Below, one piece after another: positions 28,188 to 37,771 of a stretch of DNA of 64,000 nucleotides. The stretch is from Devosia oryzisoli (GTDB lineage: Bacteria > Pseudomonadota > Alphaproteobacteria > Rhizobiales > Devosiaceae). A program made the position numbers and the translations under genes. The notes under the pieces were generated by a model. The model worked only from the letters and a program-made list of their open reading frames with translations, was not told the origin of the DNA and did not search any database. Numbering within the stretch: position 1 is the stretch's first letter; the number at the start of each line of letters is the position of its first letter. The stretch lies in contig NZ_JACYFU010000003.1 in the NCBI RefSeq assembly GCF_014837245.1, positions 186,001 to 250,000 of the forward strand, in the 5' to 3' direction.

Positions 28188-29729
28188 CTAAAGCGAAACA
28201 AGCTTGATGCCGCCGATCACGAGCACCACGATCGCGACCACCAGCACGGCGAGGATGGCATGGCGCAGCGTGGCGTCCTGCGGCCGCCGCATCAGCGCGC
28301 GATGCTCGGCCATCAGCAGTTCGGCCTGCACCAGCAGCGTCGGCACGCGCCCTGCGGCATCGCTGAACCGCTTCAGGTGCCCGCTCAAATCCTCAAAGCG
28401 CCCCACCGGCCCCTCTTCGCGGCGCAACCAGTCCCCGACCACCGGCTCGGCAACCGTCCAGATGTCGAGCTCGGGGTCGAGGCTGCGCGCCACCCCTTCA
28501 ACGAGCACCATGGATTTTTGCAGCAGCACCAGCTCGGGCCGGGTCTGCATCTGGAAGAGGTCGGTGATCGTGAACAGCTGTCCCAGCACGCGGGCCATGG
28601 ATATATCCGCCGCCGTCCGGCCGTGCAGCGGCTCACCGATGGAGCGGATGGCCAGCATGAAGTCATCCACCGACTGGTCGGGCGGCACATAGCCGATGTC
28701 GAAATGGCGCTGGGCCACCAGCGCATAGTCGCGCGTGATGAAGCCATAGAGGATATCGGCCAGAAAGCGCCGCTCGCGCTTGTTGATGCGTCCCATGATC
28801 CCGAAATCGACAGCGATGACGTCGCCGGTGACGCGGTCGGCAAAGAGATTGCCCGGATGCATGTCGGCATGGAAAAAGCCGTCGCGGATGGCATGGCGCA
28901 GGAAGGACTGCAGCACCTTTGCAGCCAGCGCCTTGCGATCGATGCCAGCGGCATCGAGAGCGGCATGATCGCGGATGGGGATGCCATCGACCCAGCTGGT
29001 GGTGAGCACGGTCTCGGCCACCTGGTCCCAATGCACCTGCGGGATGACGAAACCCGTGTCGTTCCTGATGTTCTCCGCCATTTCGGAAATGGCCGCGGCC
29101 TCGAGGCGAAGGTCGAGCTCAAGCCGCGAGGAGTGATCGAGCGTGCGCACGATATCAGTCGGCCGCAGCCGCCGGAAGCTGCGTACGAAGGTCTCCGCCA
29201 AGCGCGCGCCGGCATAGAAACTGTCCACATCGGAGCGAAACCGCGCCTTCACCCCGGGGCGCAGCAGCTTGACTGCCACCGTCCTGGGCGGCTGTCCCGG
29301 CAGGCGGAGCCTGGCGCGATGCACCTGGGCAATCGAGGCGGCCGCAATGGGCGGGCTGATGTCGACCAGCTGGGCGGCCTTCGTCCCAAGGGCCTCGTCA
29401 AGCATGCCCGGCACCAGGGCCGGGTCGAAGGGCGGCATGCGATCCTGCAGGCCCGAGAGATCCTCGGCCGCCTCGGGGCCCACGATATCGGGACGTGTCG
29501 CCAGGGTCTGGCCGAACTTCACATAGGTCGGCCCCAGCTTGTTGAGCGCCGCGTTCAGGCGGTCCACCCGGCCGGTCCGCCGCACGCTCGGCCGTTCGAC
29601 GAGCCGTGCCAGCGCGATCCCGGCCCGCATCGAAGGCGGCAGCGACTCGATCGGGAGCACGGCGAAGGCGCCCTCGCGCGCCAGCACCCAGCCGGCCCGA
29701 ACGAGCCGGAAATAGGACACAACCGACAT
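28188..29729 (-). CDS. ubiB: UbiB ubiquinone biosynthesis ATPase/kinase-like protein
   Basis: This 513-residue member of the ADCK/COQ8 atypical kinase family is needed for aerobic coenzyme Q synthesis. The family KxGQ motif appears in LGPTYVKFGQTLATRPD; the Ala-rich loop is IAAASIAQVHRARL, the VAVKLLRPGV strand holds the ATP Lys, and the catalytic part is HADMHPGNLF with AVDFGIMGR. The C-terminus has a membrane anchor (LAVLVVAIVVLVIGGI). It starts 3 nt after ubiE, a two-gene ubiquinone unit. Confidence 0.95.
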   Translation of the reverse strand: MSVVSYFRLVRAGWVLAREGAFAVLPIESLPPSMRAGIALARLVERPSVRRTGRVDRLNAALNKLGPTYVKFGQTLATRPDIVGPEAAEDLSGLQDRMPPFDPALVPGMLDEALGTKAAQLVDISPPIAAASIAQVHRARLRLPGQPPRTVAVKLLRPGVKARFRSDVDSFYAGARLAETFVRSFRRLRPTDIVRTLDHSSRLELDLRLEAAAISEMAENIRNDTGFVIPQVHWDQVAETVLTTSWVDGIPIRDHAALDAAGIDRKALAAKVLQSFLRHAIRDGFFHADMHPGNLFADRVTGDVIAVDFGIMGRINKRERRFLADILYGFITRDYALVAQRHFDIGYVPPDQSVDDFMLAIRSIGEPLHGRTAADISMARVLGQLFTITDLFQMQTRPELVLLQKSMVLVEGVARSLDPELDIWTVAEPVVGDWLRREEGPVGRFEDLSGHLKRFSDAAGRVPTLLVQAELLMAEHRALMRRPQDATLRHAILAVLVVAIVVLVIGGIKLVSL

Positions 29730-29732
29730 GGG

Positions 29733-30497
29733 CTAGAGCTTCCAGCCCGAGAACAGGGTGGCGATGTTGCCGGTAAAGGCCGTGTGCTTGACGCGCTTGA
29801 ACCCGGCGGTGCCGAGCATGCCGGAAAACCGGTGCGGGTCGGGGAACTTGCGGATCGATTCCACGAGGTACTGATAGGGCTGGGCATCACCGGTCACGAC
29901 CCGACCCATGGGCGGGATCAAGCGATCGGAAAAGGCCTTGTAGACCGCATCGAACCCCGGCACGTCGACCTGGCTGAACTCGAGCACGAGAATCCGCCCG
30001 CCGCGCTTCAAGACCCGATGCGCCTCGTCGAGCGCCTTCTGGATGCGCGGCACGTTGCGGATACCGAAGGCGATCGTATAGGCGTCGAAGCTGGCGTCCT
30101 CGAAGGGCAATTCCTCTGCATTGGCTTCGACGAAACTGACCTGCGCCGGATAGCGCCAGCGCTTGGCCCGCTCCGCGCCGACGCGCAGCATGTCGGCATT
30201 GATGTCCGACACCACGACTTCGGCGTAGCCGTGCGAGGTGTTGACGATGCGCTCGGCGATGTCGCCCGTGCCGCCCGCCATGTCGAGCACGCGATAGGGC
30301 CGGGATCCGGAACGCGGCGGGGCGAGATCGGCCACCATGGCGTCTTTCCAGAGCCGGTGGACGCCCCCACTCATCAGGTCGTTCATCAGGTCATAGCGGT
30401 CCGCCACGTCGTGGAACACCTGGTTGACCAGCCCCTGCTTATCTTCCAGCGCCACGGTCTGTTCGCCGAAATGGGTGGTCTCGCGGGTCTCGGTCAT
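29733..30497 (-). CDS. ubiE: UbiE C-methyltransferase
   Basis: This 254-residue SAM-dependent methyltransferase acts on demethoxyubiquinol/demethylmenaquinol. The sequence shows [22 protein letters not shown], the SAM motif [23 protein letters not shown] and [15 protein letters not shown]. The ATG at 30497 gives [15 protein letters not shown]; an upstream open frame to 30584 has no family similarity. It is divergent from mutM with 119 bp between them and leads the minus-strand run through moeB. Confidence 0.95.
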   Translation of the reverse strand: MTETRETTHFGEQTVALEDKQGLVNQVFHDVADRYDLMNDLMSGGVHRLWKDAMVADLAPPRSGSRPYRVLDMAGGTGDIAERIVNTSHGYAEVVVSDINADMLRVGAERAKRWRYPAQVSFVEANAEELPFEDASFDAYTIAFGIRNVPRIQKALDEAHRVLKRGGRILVLEFSQVDVPGFDAVYKAFSDRLIPPMGRVVTGDAQPYQYLVESIRKFPDPHRFSGMLGTAGFKRVKHTAFTGNIATLFSGWKL

Positions 30498-30616
30498 GGC
30501 AGGCTCAACACAAAGGTGAACGGGTGTCGATCCGTCGGGATCGCGCCGCACCTTATATAAGGCCGGCGCAAATGCCCATGCCACAAAGCCGCGCAGGGTG
30601 AAGGAGTTGTCGTTTC

Positions 30617-31504
30617 ATGCCCGAATTGCCCGAGGTCGAAACCGTGCGGCGGGGGCTGGAGCCCTGGCTGGCCGGAGCCCGCATCGACAAGGTGACGCTC
30701 AACCGGGCGGACCTGCGCTTTCCCTTCCCCGAGGGGCTCAAGGACGCCCTCGAGGGCCAGACCGTGACCCATGTGGGGCGGCGGGCAAAGTATCTTCTGC
30801 TCTCGCTCTCGGGCGGCAAGACGCTGCTCAGCCATCTGGGGATGACCGGCTCCTGGCGCTTTGCCGAGCACGGCATCGATAAGCCGCCGCGCTACTACGA
30901 GCCGGGCACCGAACCCAAGCACGACCATATGGTGTGGGAGATCGCCCACCCCCGGCACGGCAAGAGCCACCTCATCTACGCCGACCCGCGGCGCTTCGGC
31001 TTCATCGACCTTTTCGAGCGGCCCGAAGACAGCCCCTTTCTCCGGGGATTGGGACCGGAACCGCTGGGCAACGATTTCAGCGCGGCCGAGATGGCGGAGA
31101 AGTTTGCCGGCAAGAAGACGCCGATCAAGTCGGCCCTGCTCGACCAGCGCGTCGTGGCGGGGCTGGGCAATATCTACGTCGCCGAGGCGCTGCACCGCGC
31201 CCATATCCTGCCCACGATCCTCGCCGGAAAACTGGTCACGGCACGGGGCAAGCCCAAGCAGGCGCTGGACGAGCTGGCCATTGCGGTGCGCGAAGTGCTG
31301 ATCGAGGCCATTGAAGTGGGCGGATCGACGTTGCGCGATTTTCGCAATGCCGAGGGCGGGTCGGGCTATTTCCAGCACCGCTTCGCCGTTTACGACCGGG
31401 AGGGCCAAGCTTGCCCCACCCCGCTCTGCACGGGCATCATTGCCCGCATCGTGCAGTCAGGCCGGTCGACCTTTTACTGTCCCGTCTGCCAGAAAAGACC
31501 CTAG
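30617..31504 (+). CDS. mutM: Formamidopyrimidine-DNA glycosylase
   Basis: This 295-residue bifunctional glycosylase/AP lyase removes 8-oxoguanine. The N-terminal MPELPEVETVRRGL supplies the catalytic Pro and Glu; Lys is in GRRAKYLLL, and the helix-two-turn-helix includes DQRVVAGLGNIYVAEAL. The C-terminal zinc finger has the cysteines of ACPTPLCTG and YCPVCQK. The length is typical. It is monocistronic, converging on a small minus-strand membrane gene 5 bp away. Confidence 0.96.
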   Translation: MPELPEVETVRRGLEPWLAGARIDKVTLNRADLRFPFPEGLKDALEGQTVTHVGRRAKYLLLSLSGGKTLLSHLGMTGSWRFAEHGIDKPPRYYEPGTEPKHDHMVWEIAHPRHGKSHLIYADPRRFGFIDLFERPEDSPFLRGLGPEPLGNDFSAAEMAEKFAGKKTPIKSALLDQRVVAGLGNIYVAEALHRAHILPTILAGKLVTARGKPKQALDELAIAVREVLIEAIEVGGSTLRDFRNAEGGSGYFQHRFAVYDREGQACPTPLCTGIIARIVQSGRSTFYCPVCQKRP

Positions 31505-31509
31505 CGCGA

Positions 31510-31665
31510 TCAGCCGAGGCTCAGGGCGGTCCAGATGCCGAACCCAAGGAAGGCCACGGCCGCCCAGGCCCCGAGCGCCATTCCCAGGATCACGTATCCC
31601 CGCTGCCCCAGCGGGCCATTGTCCGCGGAACTGGCACTGCCGCGCCGTTGCATGAGCCGACCCAT
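31510..31665 (-). CDS. Small single-pass membrane protein (51 aa)
   Basis: The frame reads MGRLMQRRGSASSADNGPLG, a basic N-terminus, followed by one hydrophobic helix (VILGMALGAWAAVAFLGFGI) and a short WTALSLG tail. A GGGGGG stretch 6-11 nt before the ATG can act as ribosome-binding site. I recognise no family. It lies 87 bp downstream of fabB on the same strand, where rhizobial genomes often have fabI; fabI is not here. Confidence 0.6.
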   Translation of the reverse strand: MGRLMQRRGSASSADNGPLGQRGYVILGMALGAWAAVAFLGFGIWTALSLG

Positions 31666-31752
31666 AGCGTTCCCCCCAGATGCTGGGAGAACGATAGGGT
31701 CTGGACCAAAGCGGCGACAGTTCGGCGCTTTACGTAGGCGGGGCGGCTGCGA

Positions 31753-32979
31753 TCAGGCGTCGGGGTGCTTGAACACCAGCGCGGCGTTGGTGCCGCCGAA
31801 GCCGAACGAGTTGCTGAGGACATAGCCCAGATCGACGTCGTCCCGGCGCTGGCGGAGAATCGGCATGTCTTCGAAGGCCGGGTCCAACGTCTCGATATTG
31901 GCGCTTTCCGCAATGAAGCGGTGATGCATCATCAGGATCGAGTAGATCGATTCGTGCACGCCCGTGGCGCCCTGCGAGTGGCCGGTCAGCGACTTGGTCG
32001 CCGAAATCGGCGGGCACTTGTCCTCATTGCCGAAAACGGCGCGCAGCGCTTCGATTTCCCTGAGATCGCCCACAGGGGTCGATGTGGCATGGGGATTGAT
32101 GTAGTCGATCGGCGCCTTGATGGTCTTGAGCGCCATGCGCATGCAGCGCTCGGCGCCCTCGCCCGAGGGGGCCACCATGTCGAGCCCGTCCGAGGTCGCG
32201 CCATAGCCGACCAGTTCGGCCCAGATCTTCGCGCCGCGCGCCTTGGCGTGCTCGAGTTCTTCGAGCACCAGCACGCCCGCGCCGCCGGAAATGACGAAGC
32301 CGTCCCGGGCCGCATCGTAGCAGCGCGACGCCTTTTGCGGCGTGTCGTTGAAGTCCGAGCTCATGGCGCCCATGGCGTCAAAGAGGTCGCTCAGCGTCCA
32401 GTCGAGATCCTCGTGGCCGCCGGCAAAGACGATGTCCTGCTTGCCCAGCATGATCTGCTCCATGGCATTGCCGATGCAGTGCTTGGAGGTCGCGCAGGCC
32501 GCGGTGATCGTATAGTTGATGCCCTTGATGCCGAACGGCGTCGCCAGCGTCGCCGACGCCGTCGAGCCCATGGCCTTGGGCACGGCCAAGGGGCCAATGC
32601 GCTTGGGCGAATTGTTCTTGCGCGTGATATCGGCCGCTTCGACGATGGTGCGGGTCGAGGCGCCCCCCGATCCCATGACGATGCCCGTCATCGGGTTGGA
32701 GATGTCGCTTTCTTCCAGTCCGGCATCGGCGATGGCCTGCTGCATGGCGAGGTAGTTCCAGGCCGCGCCCTTGCCCATGAACCGGGTGACGCGCCGGTCC
32801 AGCGCCTCGAACGGATCGAGCAGCGGGTCGCCCTTGACCTGGCTGCGAAAGCCCAGTTCCGCGTAGTCTTGGGCAAAGATGATCCCTGGCCGGGCCTGGC
32901 GCAGGCTCTCGGTCACCTCGTCGAGCGAGTTGCCGATCGAGGAAATGATACCCATGCCGGTGACGACAACTCGTCTCAT
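31753..32979 (-). CDS. fabB: Beta-ketoacyl-ACP synthase I
   Basis: This 408-residue condensing enzyme elongates acyl-ACP, including the cis-unsaturated intermediates made by FabA. It starts [16 protein letters not shown]. The catalytic triad is Cys in [10 protein letters not shown], His in [11 protein letters not shown] and His in [12 protein letters not shown], and [13 protein letters not shown] closes the fold. The STP in place of the FabF type and the pairing with fabA support FabB. The gap to fabA is 112 bp on the same strand. Confidence 0.95.
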   Translation of the reverse strand: MRRVVVTGMGIISSIGNSLDEVTESLRQARPGIIFAQDYAELGFRSQVKGDPLLDPFEALDRRVTRFMGKGAAWNYLAMQQAIADAGLEESDISNPMTGIVMGSGGASTRTIVEAADITRKNNSPKRIGPLAVPKAMGSTASATLATPFGIKGINYTITAACATSKHCIGNAMEQIMLGKQDIVFAGGHEDLDWTLSDLFDAMGAMSSDFNDTPQKASRCYDAARDGFVISGGAGVLVLEELEHAKARGAKIWAELVGYGATSDGLDMVAPSGEGAERCMRMALKTIKAPIDYINPHATSTPVGDLREIEALRAVFGNEDKCPPISATKSLTGHSQGATGVHESIYSILMMHHRFIAESANIETLDPAFEDMPILRQRRDDVDLGYVLSNSFGFGGTNAALVFKHPDA

Positions 32980-33091
32980 CTGGTCCTCGCTTTAGTCTTT
33001 GGGTGCGGGCGCCGGGGCGCTCGCATCGCACTCATATAGGGACGCGTAACCGATCGGAAAGGTTGCCGGGGCAGACCGTTCCGCACGGGAC

Positions 33092-33598
33092 TCAAACGTC
33101 CGTGAACAGTCCAACCCGCAAATCCTTGGCCTCGTAGATAACTTTTCCGTCAGCCTTGACCCAGCCATCGGCGATGCCCAGCGTCAGGCGGGAGCGCATC
33201 ACGCGCTTGAGATCGATGCCGTATTCGACCAGCTTGACGTCATTGGTCACCTGGCCCTGGAACTTGATCTCGCCGCCCAGCGCCCGCCCCCTGCCGGGTT
33301 GGCCGATCCAGGACAGGAAAAAGCCGGTCATCTGCCAGACGGCGTCGAGCCCAAGGCACCCGGGCATCACCGGATCGCCGATGAAGTGGCACTGGAAGAA
33401 CCACAGGTCCGGATTGACATCGAGTTCGGCGCGCACGAACCCCTTGCCGTGGGTGCCGCCCTCTTCCTGGATGTCGGTGATGCGATCGAACATCAGCATC
33501 GGCGGCGCCGGGAGGCGGGCGTCGCCCTGCCCGGGCAATTCGCCGCGGCCATGCGCGAGCAATTCCTCATAGTCAAACGCGTGTTGCCGCTCGGCCAT
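33092..33598 (-). CDS. fabA: 3-hydroxydecanoyl-ACP dehydratase/isomerase
   Basis: This 168-residue hotdog-fold enzyme makes trans-2 and cis-3-decenoyl-ACP, starting anaerobic unsaturated fatty acid synthesis. Catalytic His is in [19 protein letters not shown], whose Asp is the partner residue. [12 protein letters not shown] and [19 protein letters not shown] are family blocks. It is divergent from irr with 175 bp between, an arrangement conserved in rhizobia. Confidence 0.95.
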   Translation of the reverse strand: MAERQHAFDYEELLAHGRGELPGQGDARLPAPPMLMFDRITDIQEEGGTHGKGFVRAELDVNPDLWFFQCHFIGDPVMPGCLGLDAVWQMTGFFLSWIGQPGRGRALGGEIKFQGQVTNDVKLVEYGIDLKRVMRSRLTLGIADGWVKADGKVIYEAKDLRVGLFTDV

Positions 33599-33701
33599 CC
33601 GGTCGTCCCCACTTCACCTCAAGCTTCGTCTCGTATAGGCGCGCACCGGGAGGGTCAAGCCAGCCGAAAGACGCAACGGCGGTGCGCGACAGGGCCGCGG
33701 C

Positions 33702-33730
33702 TTGTCAGGCAAGTCCCCTCACCCTATAAC
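33702..33730 (+). promoter_or_regulatory. Candidate promoter of irr
   Basis: TTGTCA (33702-33707) and TATAAC (33725-33730) are separated by exactly 17 bp and lie 44 bp before the irr ATG. The match to the housekeeping sigma consensus is good. Confidence 0.5.
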
Positions 33731-33773
33731 AAACTCTGGATTTCAGGACCTCGAGACGAGCATTTTCGGCCTA

Positions 33774-34220
33774 ATGATCGACCGTACCATAGCCACCCGG
33801 GCCCACCCTTCCCGCACGCCGTGCCTGACTGCCGTCCTGCGCATGGCCGGCCTCCGCCCGACCCGGCAGCGCGTGGCGCTGGCCGAGCTCCTGTTCGGCG
33901 GCCCGCACCGCCATGTCAGCGCGGAACAGCTGCATGGCGAGGCATCCATGGCCAATGTGAACGTGTCGCTGGCCACCATCTACAACACGCTGCACCAGTT
34001 CCACGAAGCGGGGCTGTTGCGCGAAGTGGCCATCGACGCCGCGCGCTCCTATTTCGACACCGACACATCCGATCATCACCACTTCTTCGTCGAGGACGAG
34101 CAGCGCATGATCGACATCCCGGCCGATGCCGTGGAGTTCCGCTCCCTACCGCGCGCGCCCGAGGGCATGGAAGTGAGCCATGTCGACGTCGTCATCCGCG
34201 TGCGCAGGGCGCCGCGCTAG
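33774..34220 (+). CDS. irr: Iron response regulator Irr (Fur family)
   Basis: This 148-residue Fur-superfamily regulator in rhizobia senses haem and controls iron and haem genes. The winged helix includes GLRPTRQRVALAELL and NVSLATIYNTLHQFHEAGLL. The DTDTSDHHHFFVED segment is the His cluster implicated in haem and metal binding. A GCPWHD-type haem motif is missing, as in many non-Bradyrhizobium Irr proteins. ATG 33774 (MIDRTIATRAHPS) follows a good promoter; an in-frame start at 33702 would fall on the promoter itself. Divergence from fabA-fabB supports the Irr call over Fur. Confidence 0.87.
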   Translation: MIDRTIATRAHPSRTPCLTAVLRMAGLRPTRQRVALAELLFGGPHRHVSAEQLHGEASMANVNVSLATIYNTLHQFHEAGLLREVAIDAARSYFDTDTSDHHHFFVEDEQRMIDIPADAVEFRSLPRAPEGMEVSHVDVVIRVRRAPR

Positions 34221-34464
34221 GTTCAGCTGAACATTCCGACGGCGAGGTCGGCCCCGATCAGGGCCAGCGCCAGCAGAACCGCCGGCATCAGACTGATGCT
34301 GGGCAGGCTGCGCGCCACCTTGCCCTGCGGGTTTGCGCCTCTAGCGCACCGCCTCTGCCAGTCCCGACCCAGAGCCTCGTCCCTCCACCGTGCTCCCGGC
34401 ATCGTGACAAAACGGGTCGGCTTGCCCTAGTGTGCCCCCGGTTCAACAGCGGCAAAGGTGGTTG

Positions 34465-35304
34465 ATGGCTGAAAAGATCAACCTGAACGCCTATTTCGAG
34501 CGAATCGGCTTTGCCGGCTCGATTGCTCCCACCCTGACGACCCTGGAAATGCTGCACGCCCTGCACCCGGCCGTCATTCCTTTTGAAAATCTCGACGTGC
34601 TGGCCGGCTTGCCGGTCGGGCTCGACCAGAAGAGCCTCGAGCGCAAGCTGCTCACCGACAAGCGCGGCGGCTACTGCTTCGAGCACAACCTGCTGTTCCT
34701 GCGGGAATTGGGTGAACTGGACTATGTCGCCCGGCCGCTCCTCGCCCGCTCCTTGTGGAACCGCGATCCGGCGAATGCCACCACAGCGGACCACCTGCTG
34801 GTCCTCGTCGAGATCAACAAGCAGAACTATCTGGCCGATGTCGGCTTTGGTGGCCTCACGCTCACCACGCCGCTGCGGCTTCGCGCCGATGTCGAACAGT
34901 CCACCCCGCACGAGACATTCCGGCTGTCCGGCGGCGACCCGGAGTGGCTGCTCGAGGTCAAGCTCGGCGAGGACTGGCGGGCCGTCTATGCCTTCACTCT
35001 CGACGAGATCGGCATGGACCAGATCGAAGCGGCCCACCAGCGCATCCTGGCGGACCGCGAAGGTGGCATGGCGCGCGAAATCCGCGTGGCCCTCTCGCCC
35101 ACGGGGCGGCGGCTCAAGCTGCACGATGCGGTTTTCACCATCCAGCCGGTGGATGGCGAAGCGGACAAGCGCCGCATCGAGGGACTGGGCGCCTTGAAGG
35201 GCCTCCTGATCGACGAATTCGGCCTCATCCTTCCGCCCTCGCCTGAACTCGAGGAAGCCCTGGCCCGCATCGTGCCGCCCGCGCCCGACACGGACACCGA
35301 ATAG
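34465..35304 (+). CDS. nat: Arylamine N-acetyltransferase
   Basis: This 279-residue cytoplasmic enzyme transfers acetyl from CoA to arylamines or hydrazines. The catalytic triad is visible as Cys71 in RGGYCFEHN, His110 in TADHLLVLVE and Asp125 in LADVGFGG; PFENLDVL and the length match NAT. The start at 34465 gives MAEKINLNAYFERIG; a GTG-type extension to 34432 has no support. It leads a plus-strand run with the YdeI-like, DUF1697 and ribokinase genes. Confidence 0.92.
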   Translation: MAEKINLNAYFERIGFAGSIAPTLTTLEMLHALHPAVIPFENLDVLAGLPVGLDQKSLERKLLTDKRGGYCFEHNLLFLRELGELDYVARPLLARSLWNRDPANATTADHLLVLVEINKQNYLADVGFGGLTLTTPLRLRADVEQSTPHETFRLSGGDPEWLLEVKLGEDWRAVYAFTLDEIGMDQIEAAHQRILADREGGMAREIRVALSPTGRRLKLHDAVFTIQPVDGEADKRRIEGLGALKGLLIDEFGLILPPSPELEEALARIVPPAPDTDTE

Positions 35305-35307
35305 ATC

Positions 35308-35913
35308 ATGGCGCCGGTCACCGTTCCCAGCGACAGGGTCCGCGAATTCGTGGATTTTGCCGCCTTCTACGACTGGCTGGCCGTCCATCACGCCAGCGAG
35401 CCCGAGGTCTGGATCCGCATCTTCAAGAAGGCCTCCGGCCGCCCCACGATCAGCCCTGTGGAGGCCATCGACGCGGTGCTGTGCTGGGGCTGGATCGATG
35501 CCATCAAGAAGAGCTGGGACGACGTCTCGTTCGTGCAGCGCTATTGCCCGCGCAAGCCGCGCTCGGCCTGGAGCCAGGTCAATCGCGACAATGTCGACCG
35601 CCTGGTCCAGGCCGGCCTCATGACCGAGCACGGCCTCCGGCACGTCGACGCAGCGAAGGCCGACGGCCGCTGGGACCAAGCCTATCGCACCACGATGGAC
35701 CCGCCGGCCGACTTGCTTACGGCCATTGCGGCCTCCCCCGCGGCCCAGGCCACCTACGACACCCTCAGCGCGCAGAACCGCTTCGCCCTGACTTTCCGCG
35801 TCATCGCTCTCAAGACTCAAGCCGCCCGGCAGCGCAAGATCGAGAGTTTCGTCGCCATGCTGGAGCGCGGGGAGACGATCTACCCGCAGACCCGCAGGGA
35901 GAAGGCCTCATGA
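35308..35913 (+). CDS. YdeI/OmpD-associated family protein
   Basis: This 201-residue protein starts 3 nt after nat. It has FYDWLAVHHASEPEVWIRIFKKASG, EAIDAVLCWGWIDAIKKSWD and QRYCPRKPRSAWSQVNRDNV, the conserved blocks of the YdeI family. Members are linked to stress and peptide resistance in some bacteria but the biochemical role is unclear. The C-terminal helix (RQRKIESFVAMLERGE) is typical. Its stop overlaps the next start as ATGA. Confidence 0.85.
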   Translation: MAPVTVPSDRVREFVDFAAFYDWLAVHHASEPEVWIRIFKKASGRPTISPVEAIDAVLCWGWIDAIKKSWDDVSFVQRYCPRKPRSAWSQVNRDNVDRLVQAGLMTEHGLRHVDAAKADGRWDQAYRTTMDPPADLLTAIAASPAAQATYDTLSAQNRFALTFRVIALKTQAARQRKIESFVAMLERGETIYPQTRREKAS

Positions 35914-36449
35914 GCACCTGGTTCGCCTTCCTGCGCGGGATCAACCTTGGCAACCGGCAGATGAAGATGGCCGAGCTGCGCGAATGCCTCGAAACGCAAG
36001 GCTTGGCCGATGTCAAAACCATCGCCGCCAGCGGCAATGTCTGCTTTTCCGGCTCCGGCACAGCCCCCAGCATCAAGAAGACCCTCGACGCAGCCATTTC
36101 CGACCGGTTCGGCTTCAGCGTCGAAGTGGTGCTGCGCTCGGGCGAGGAGATGGAGGCCATCATCGATAATCACCCGTTCGGCCAGCTCGATCGCAAGGCG
36201 GACCTGACGCGGCACGTGCTGTTCTCCGGCCCGGACCTTCCCGAGGGTCTCGCGCTCCCCGACCGCCCGGGTGACATCGAGATCCTGCGCGTCGATCCGC
36301 GCGAGATTTACCTCGCCGCCTATCGCAAGCCCAACGGGCGCTATACGGAAGGCATGGAGGAGGTGCTCAAGCCGCTTTACCAGAAGGCGGGCAAGGGGCA
36401 TCTGGACACCATGCGCAACTGGAATACCGTGGAGAAAATGCTCAAGTGA
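35910..36449 (+). CDS. DUF1697 domain-containing protein
   Basis: This 179-residue protein starts MSTWFAFLRGINLGNR and continues KMAELRECLETQGLADVKT and SGNVCFS, the DUF1697 signature. A C-terminal KAGKGHLDTMRNWNTVEKML is also typical. Function is unknown. ATG 35910 overlaps the YdeI-like stop by 4 nt, and its own stop overlaps the ribokinase GTG start, so three genes are translationally chained. Confidence 0.87.
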   Translation: MSTWFAFLRGINLGNRQMKMAELRECLETQGLADVKTIAASGNVCFSGSGTAPSIKKTLDAAISDRFGFSVEVVLRSGEEMEAIIDNHPFGQLDRKADLTRHVLFSGPDLPEGLALPDRPGDIEILRVDPREIYLAAYRKPNGRYTEGMEEVLKPLYQKAGKGHLDTMRNWNTVEKMLK

Positions 36450-37345
36450 TCGTCGTCTTCGGCTCCACCAATCTCGATCAGGTCGGCACTGTCACCCGGC
36501 TGCCCAAGCCCGGTGAAACGGTGGCCGGCGGCACCTTCTCCATGGCTCCCGGCGGCAAGGGGGCCAACCAGGCCCTCGCCGCCCGGCGCGCCGGCGCCGT
36601 CGTGCGGCACGTGTCGGCCGTCGGCAACGATGCCTTTGCCGGGCTCGCGCTCGATCTCCTCGACAAGGGCGGCGTCGATCTTTCGGCCATGCACAAGGCC
36701 GGCACGGCCACCGGCATCGCCATGATCTTCGTGGACGCCGAAGGGGAAAACGTCATCGCCATCCTGCCCGGGGCCAATGGCACCATGAAGTCGGAATACG
36801 CGGAAGAAAGCCTTGCCACCCTCGGGCCGAGCGACATCCTCCTCGTGCAACAGGAGATCCCGCAGGCGGCCACTCGGCGCGCCCTGGAACTGGCGCGCGA
36901 AAAAGGCGCGCGCAGCGTGCTCAACACCGCGCCCTACCTATCCGACACTGCGGAACTGGCGCCTCTGGCCGATATCGTGGTGGCCAACGAAACCGAATTC
37001 TCGCTCCTGTCCGGCCGTCCCATCGGCGAGCTCGACGCGGCCATGGACGAGTGGGCGAGGCGCACCGGGCGCACCATCGTCGTTACCCTCGGGTCCGATG
37101 GCGTGCGGGCCGTGGGACCGGAGGGCCGGGTCTCGGCTCCGGCGCACAAGGTGACACCCGTCGATACGGTCGGGGCTGGCGACACCTTCTGCGGCTATCT
37201 GGCGGCGACGCTGGAAGCGGGGGCGGGCCTCGAAGTCGCCCTGCGGCGTGCCGCGGTTGCGGGAAGCCTCGCCTGTCTCAAGCCGGGCGCCCAGCCGGCC
37301 ATTCCCCTGGCCGCGGACGTGGACAGGGTCCTTGCCGGCGCCTAG
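36446..37345 (+). CDS. rbsK: Ribokinase-like PfkB family kinase
   Basis: This 299-residue carbohydrate kinase phosphorylates ribose or a related sugar. It has the PfkB N-terminal signature APGGKGANQALAARR, the NTAPY segment with VANETEF, and the C-terminal TPVDTVGAGDTFCGYLAA anion hole with catalytic Asp. It starts with GTG at 36446, overlapping the DUF1697 stop (GTGA). No ribose transporter lies nearby, so the exact sugar is uncertain. Confidence 0.88.
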   Translation: MIVVFGSTNLDQVGTVTRLPKPGETVAGGTFSMAPGGKGANQALAARRAGAVVRHVSAVGNDAFAGLALDLLDKGGVDLSAMHKAGTATGIAMIFVDAEGENVIAILPGANGTMKSEYAEESLATLGPSDILLVQQEIPQAATRRALELAREKGARSVLNTAPYLSDTAELAPLADIVVANETEFSLLSGRPIGELDAAMDEWARRTGRTIVVTLGSDGVRAVGPEGRVSAPAHKVTPVDTVGAGDTFCGYLAATLEAGAGLEVALRRAAVAGSLACLKPGAQPAIPLAADVDRVLAGA

Positions 37346-37394
37346 GCAGATTGGACGGGGTGATTTCTGTGGCGAGTGGGTATAGGGTGCGGGC

Positions 37395-37583
37395 ATGAAA
37401 CCGAACGTCACCCCCCTCGAACGTGCCTTCGAACTGGCCCGGAGCGGCAAGTGCCGCTCCATGACCGAAATCAAGTCCGCCCTCAAGACCGAGGGCTACG
37501 ACATTGCCACTCTTTCCGGCGGTACGCTCGCCAAGCAGCTGCGCGGACTGATTGCGGCCCATGCAGCCACAAACGACCACTAG
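37395..37583 (+). CDS. Small conserved hypothetical protein (62 aa)
   Basis: The sequence MKPNVTPLERAFELARSGKC continues with MTEIKSALKTEGYD and ends LAKQLRGLIAAHAATNDH. It is predicted to be mostly helical and soluble, with no signal or metal motif. The composition (helix, Lys-x-Glu-Gly-Tyr turn, helix) suggests a small HTH-like fold, but this is a guess. It lies 49 bp after the ribokinase gene on the same strand. Confidence 0.6.
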   Translation: MKPNVTPLERAFELARSGKCRSMTEIKSALKTEGYDIATLSGGTLAKQLRGLIAAHAATNDH

Positions 37584-37598
37584 GCCCTTGCAAGATCA

Positions 37599-37620
37599 TG
37601 CCTATTATGCCATATAGGCA
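37599..37620. repeat. Dyad upstream of cspA
   Basis: TGCCTAT and ATAGGCA form a 7-bp perfect inverted repeat with an 8-nt loop, 16 bp after the preceding gene. It could be an operator for cspA or a weak terminator; there is no T-run. Confidence 0.45.
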
Positions 37621-37771
37621 GCATACGTTTTCAGCCTAAGTCGGCTGCCTACCCGGTTTCGACCGGTCCTTGGCTCACTGATCTACCTTGCGAACGTTTG
37701 TAGGCCCTCTTGCATGGTGCGGAGGGTAACGCTCGTTCTGCTTCGGCTTCGAGCTTTAAGGACAAAATAAA

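Noticed and set aside
28260..30560. 766-aa plus-strand open frame opposite ubiB and ubiE
   Set aside because: Runs across two well-defined minus-strand genes; no recognisable domain.
34223..34318. 31-aa minus-strand GTG-start frame with one hydrophobic helix after irr
   Set aside because: Hydrophobic composition is suggestive, but the frame is very short, has a non-ATG start and only a weak ribosome-binding site.
37584..37771. Cold-shock thermosensor leader of cspA
   Set aside because: The leader is long enough, but I could not establish a conserved cold-shock box or a specific alternative structure.
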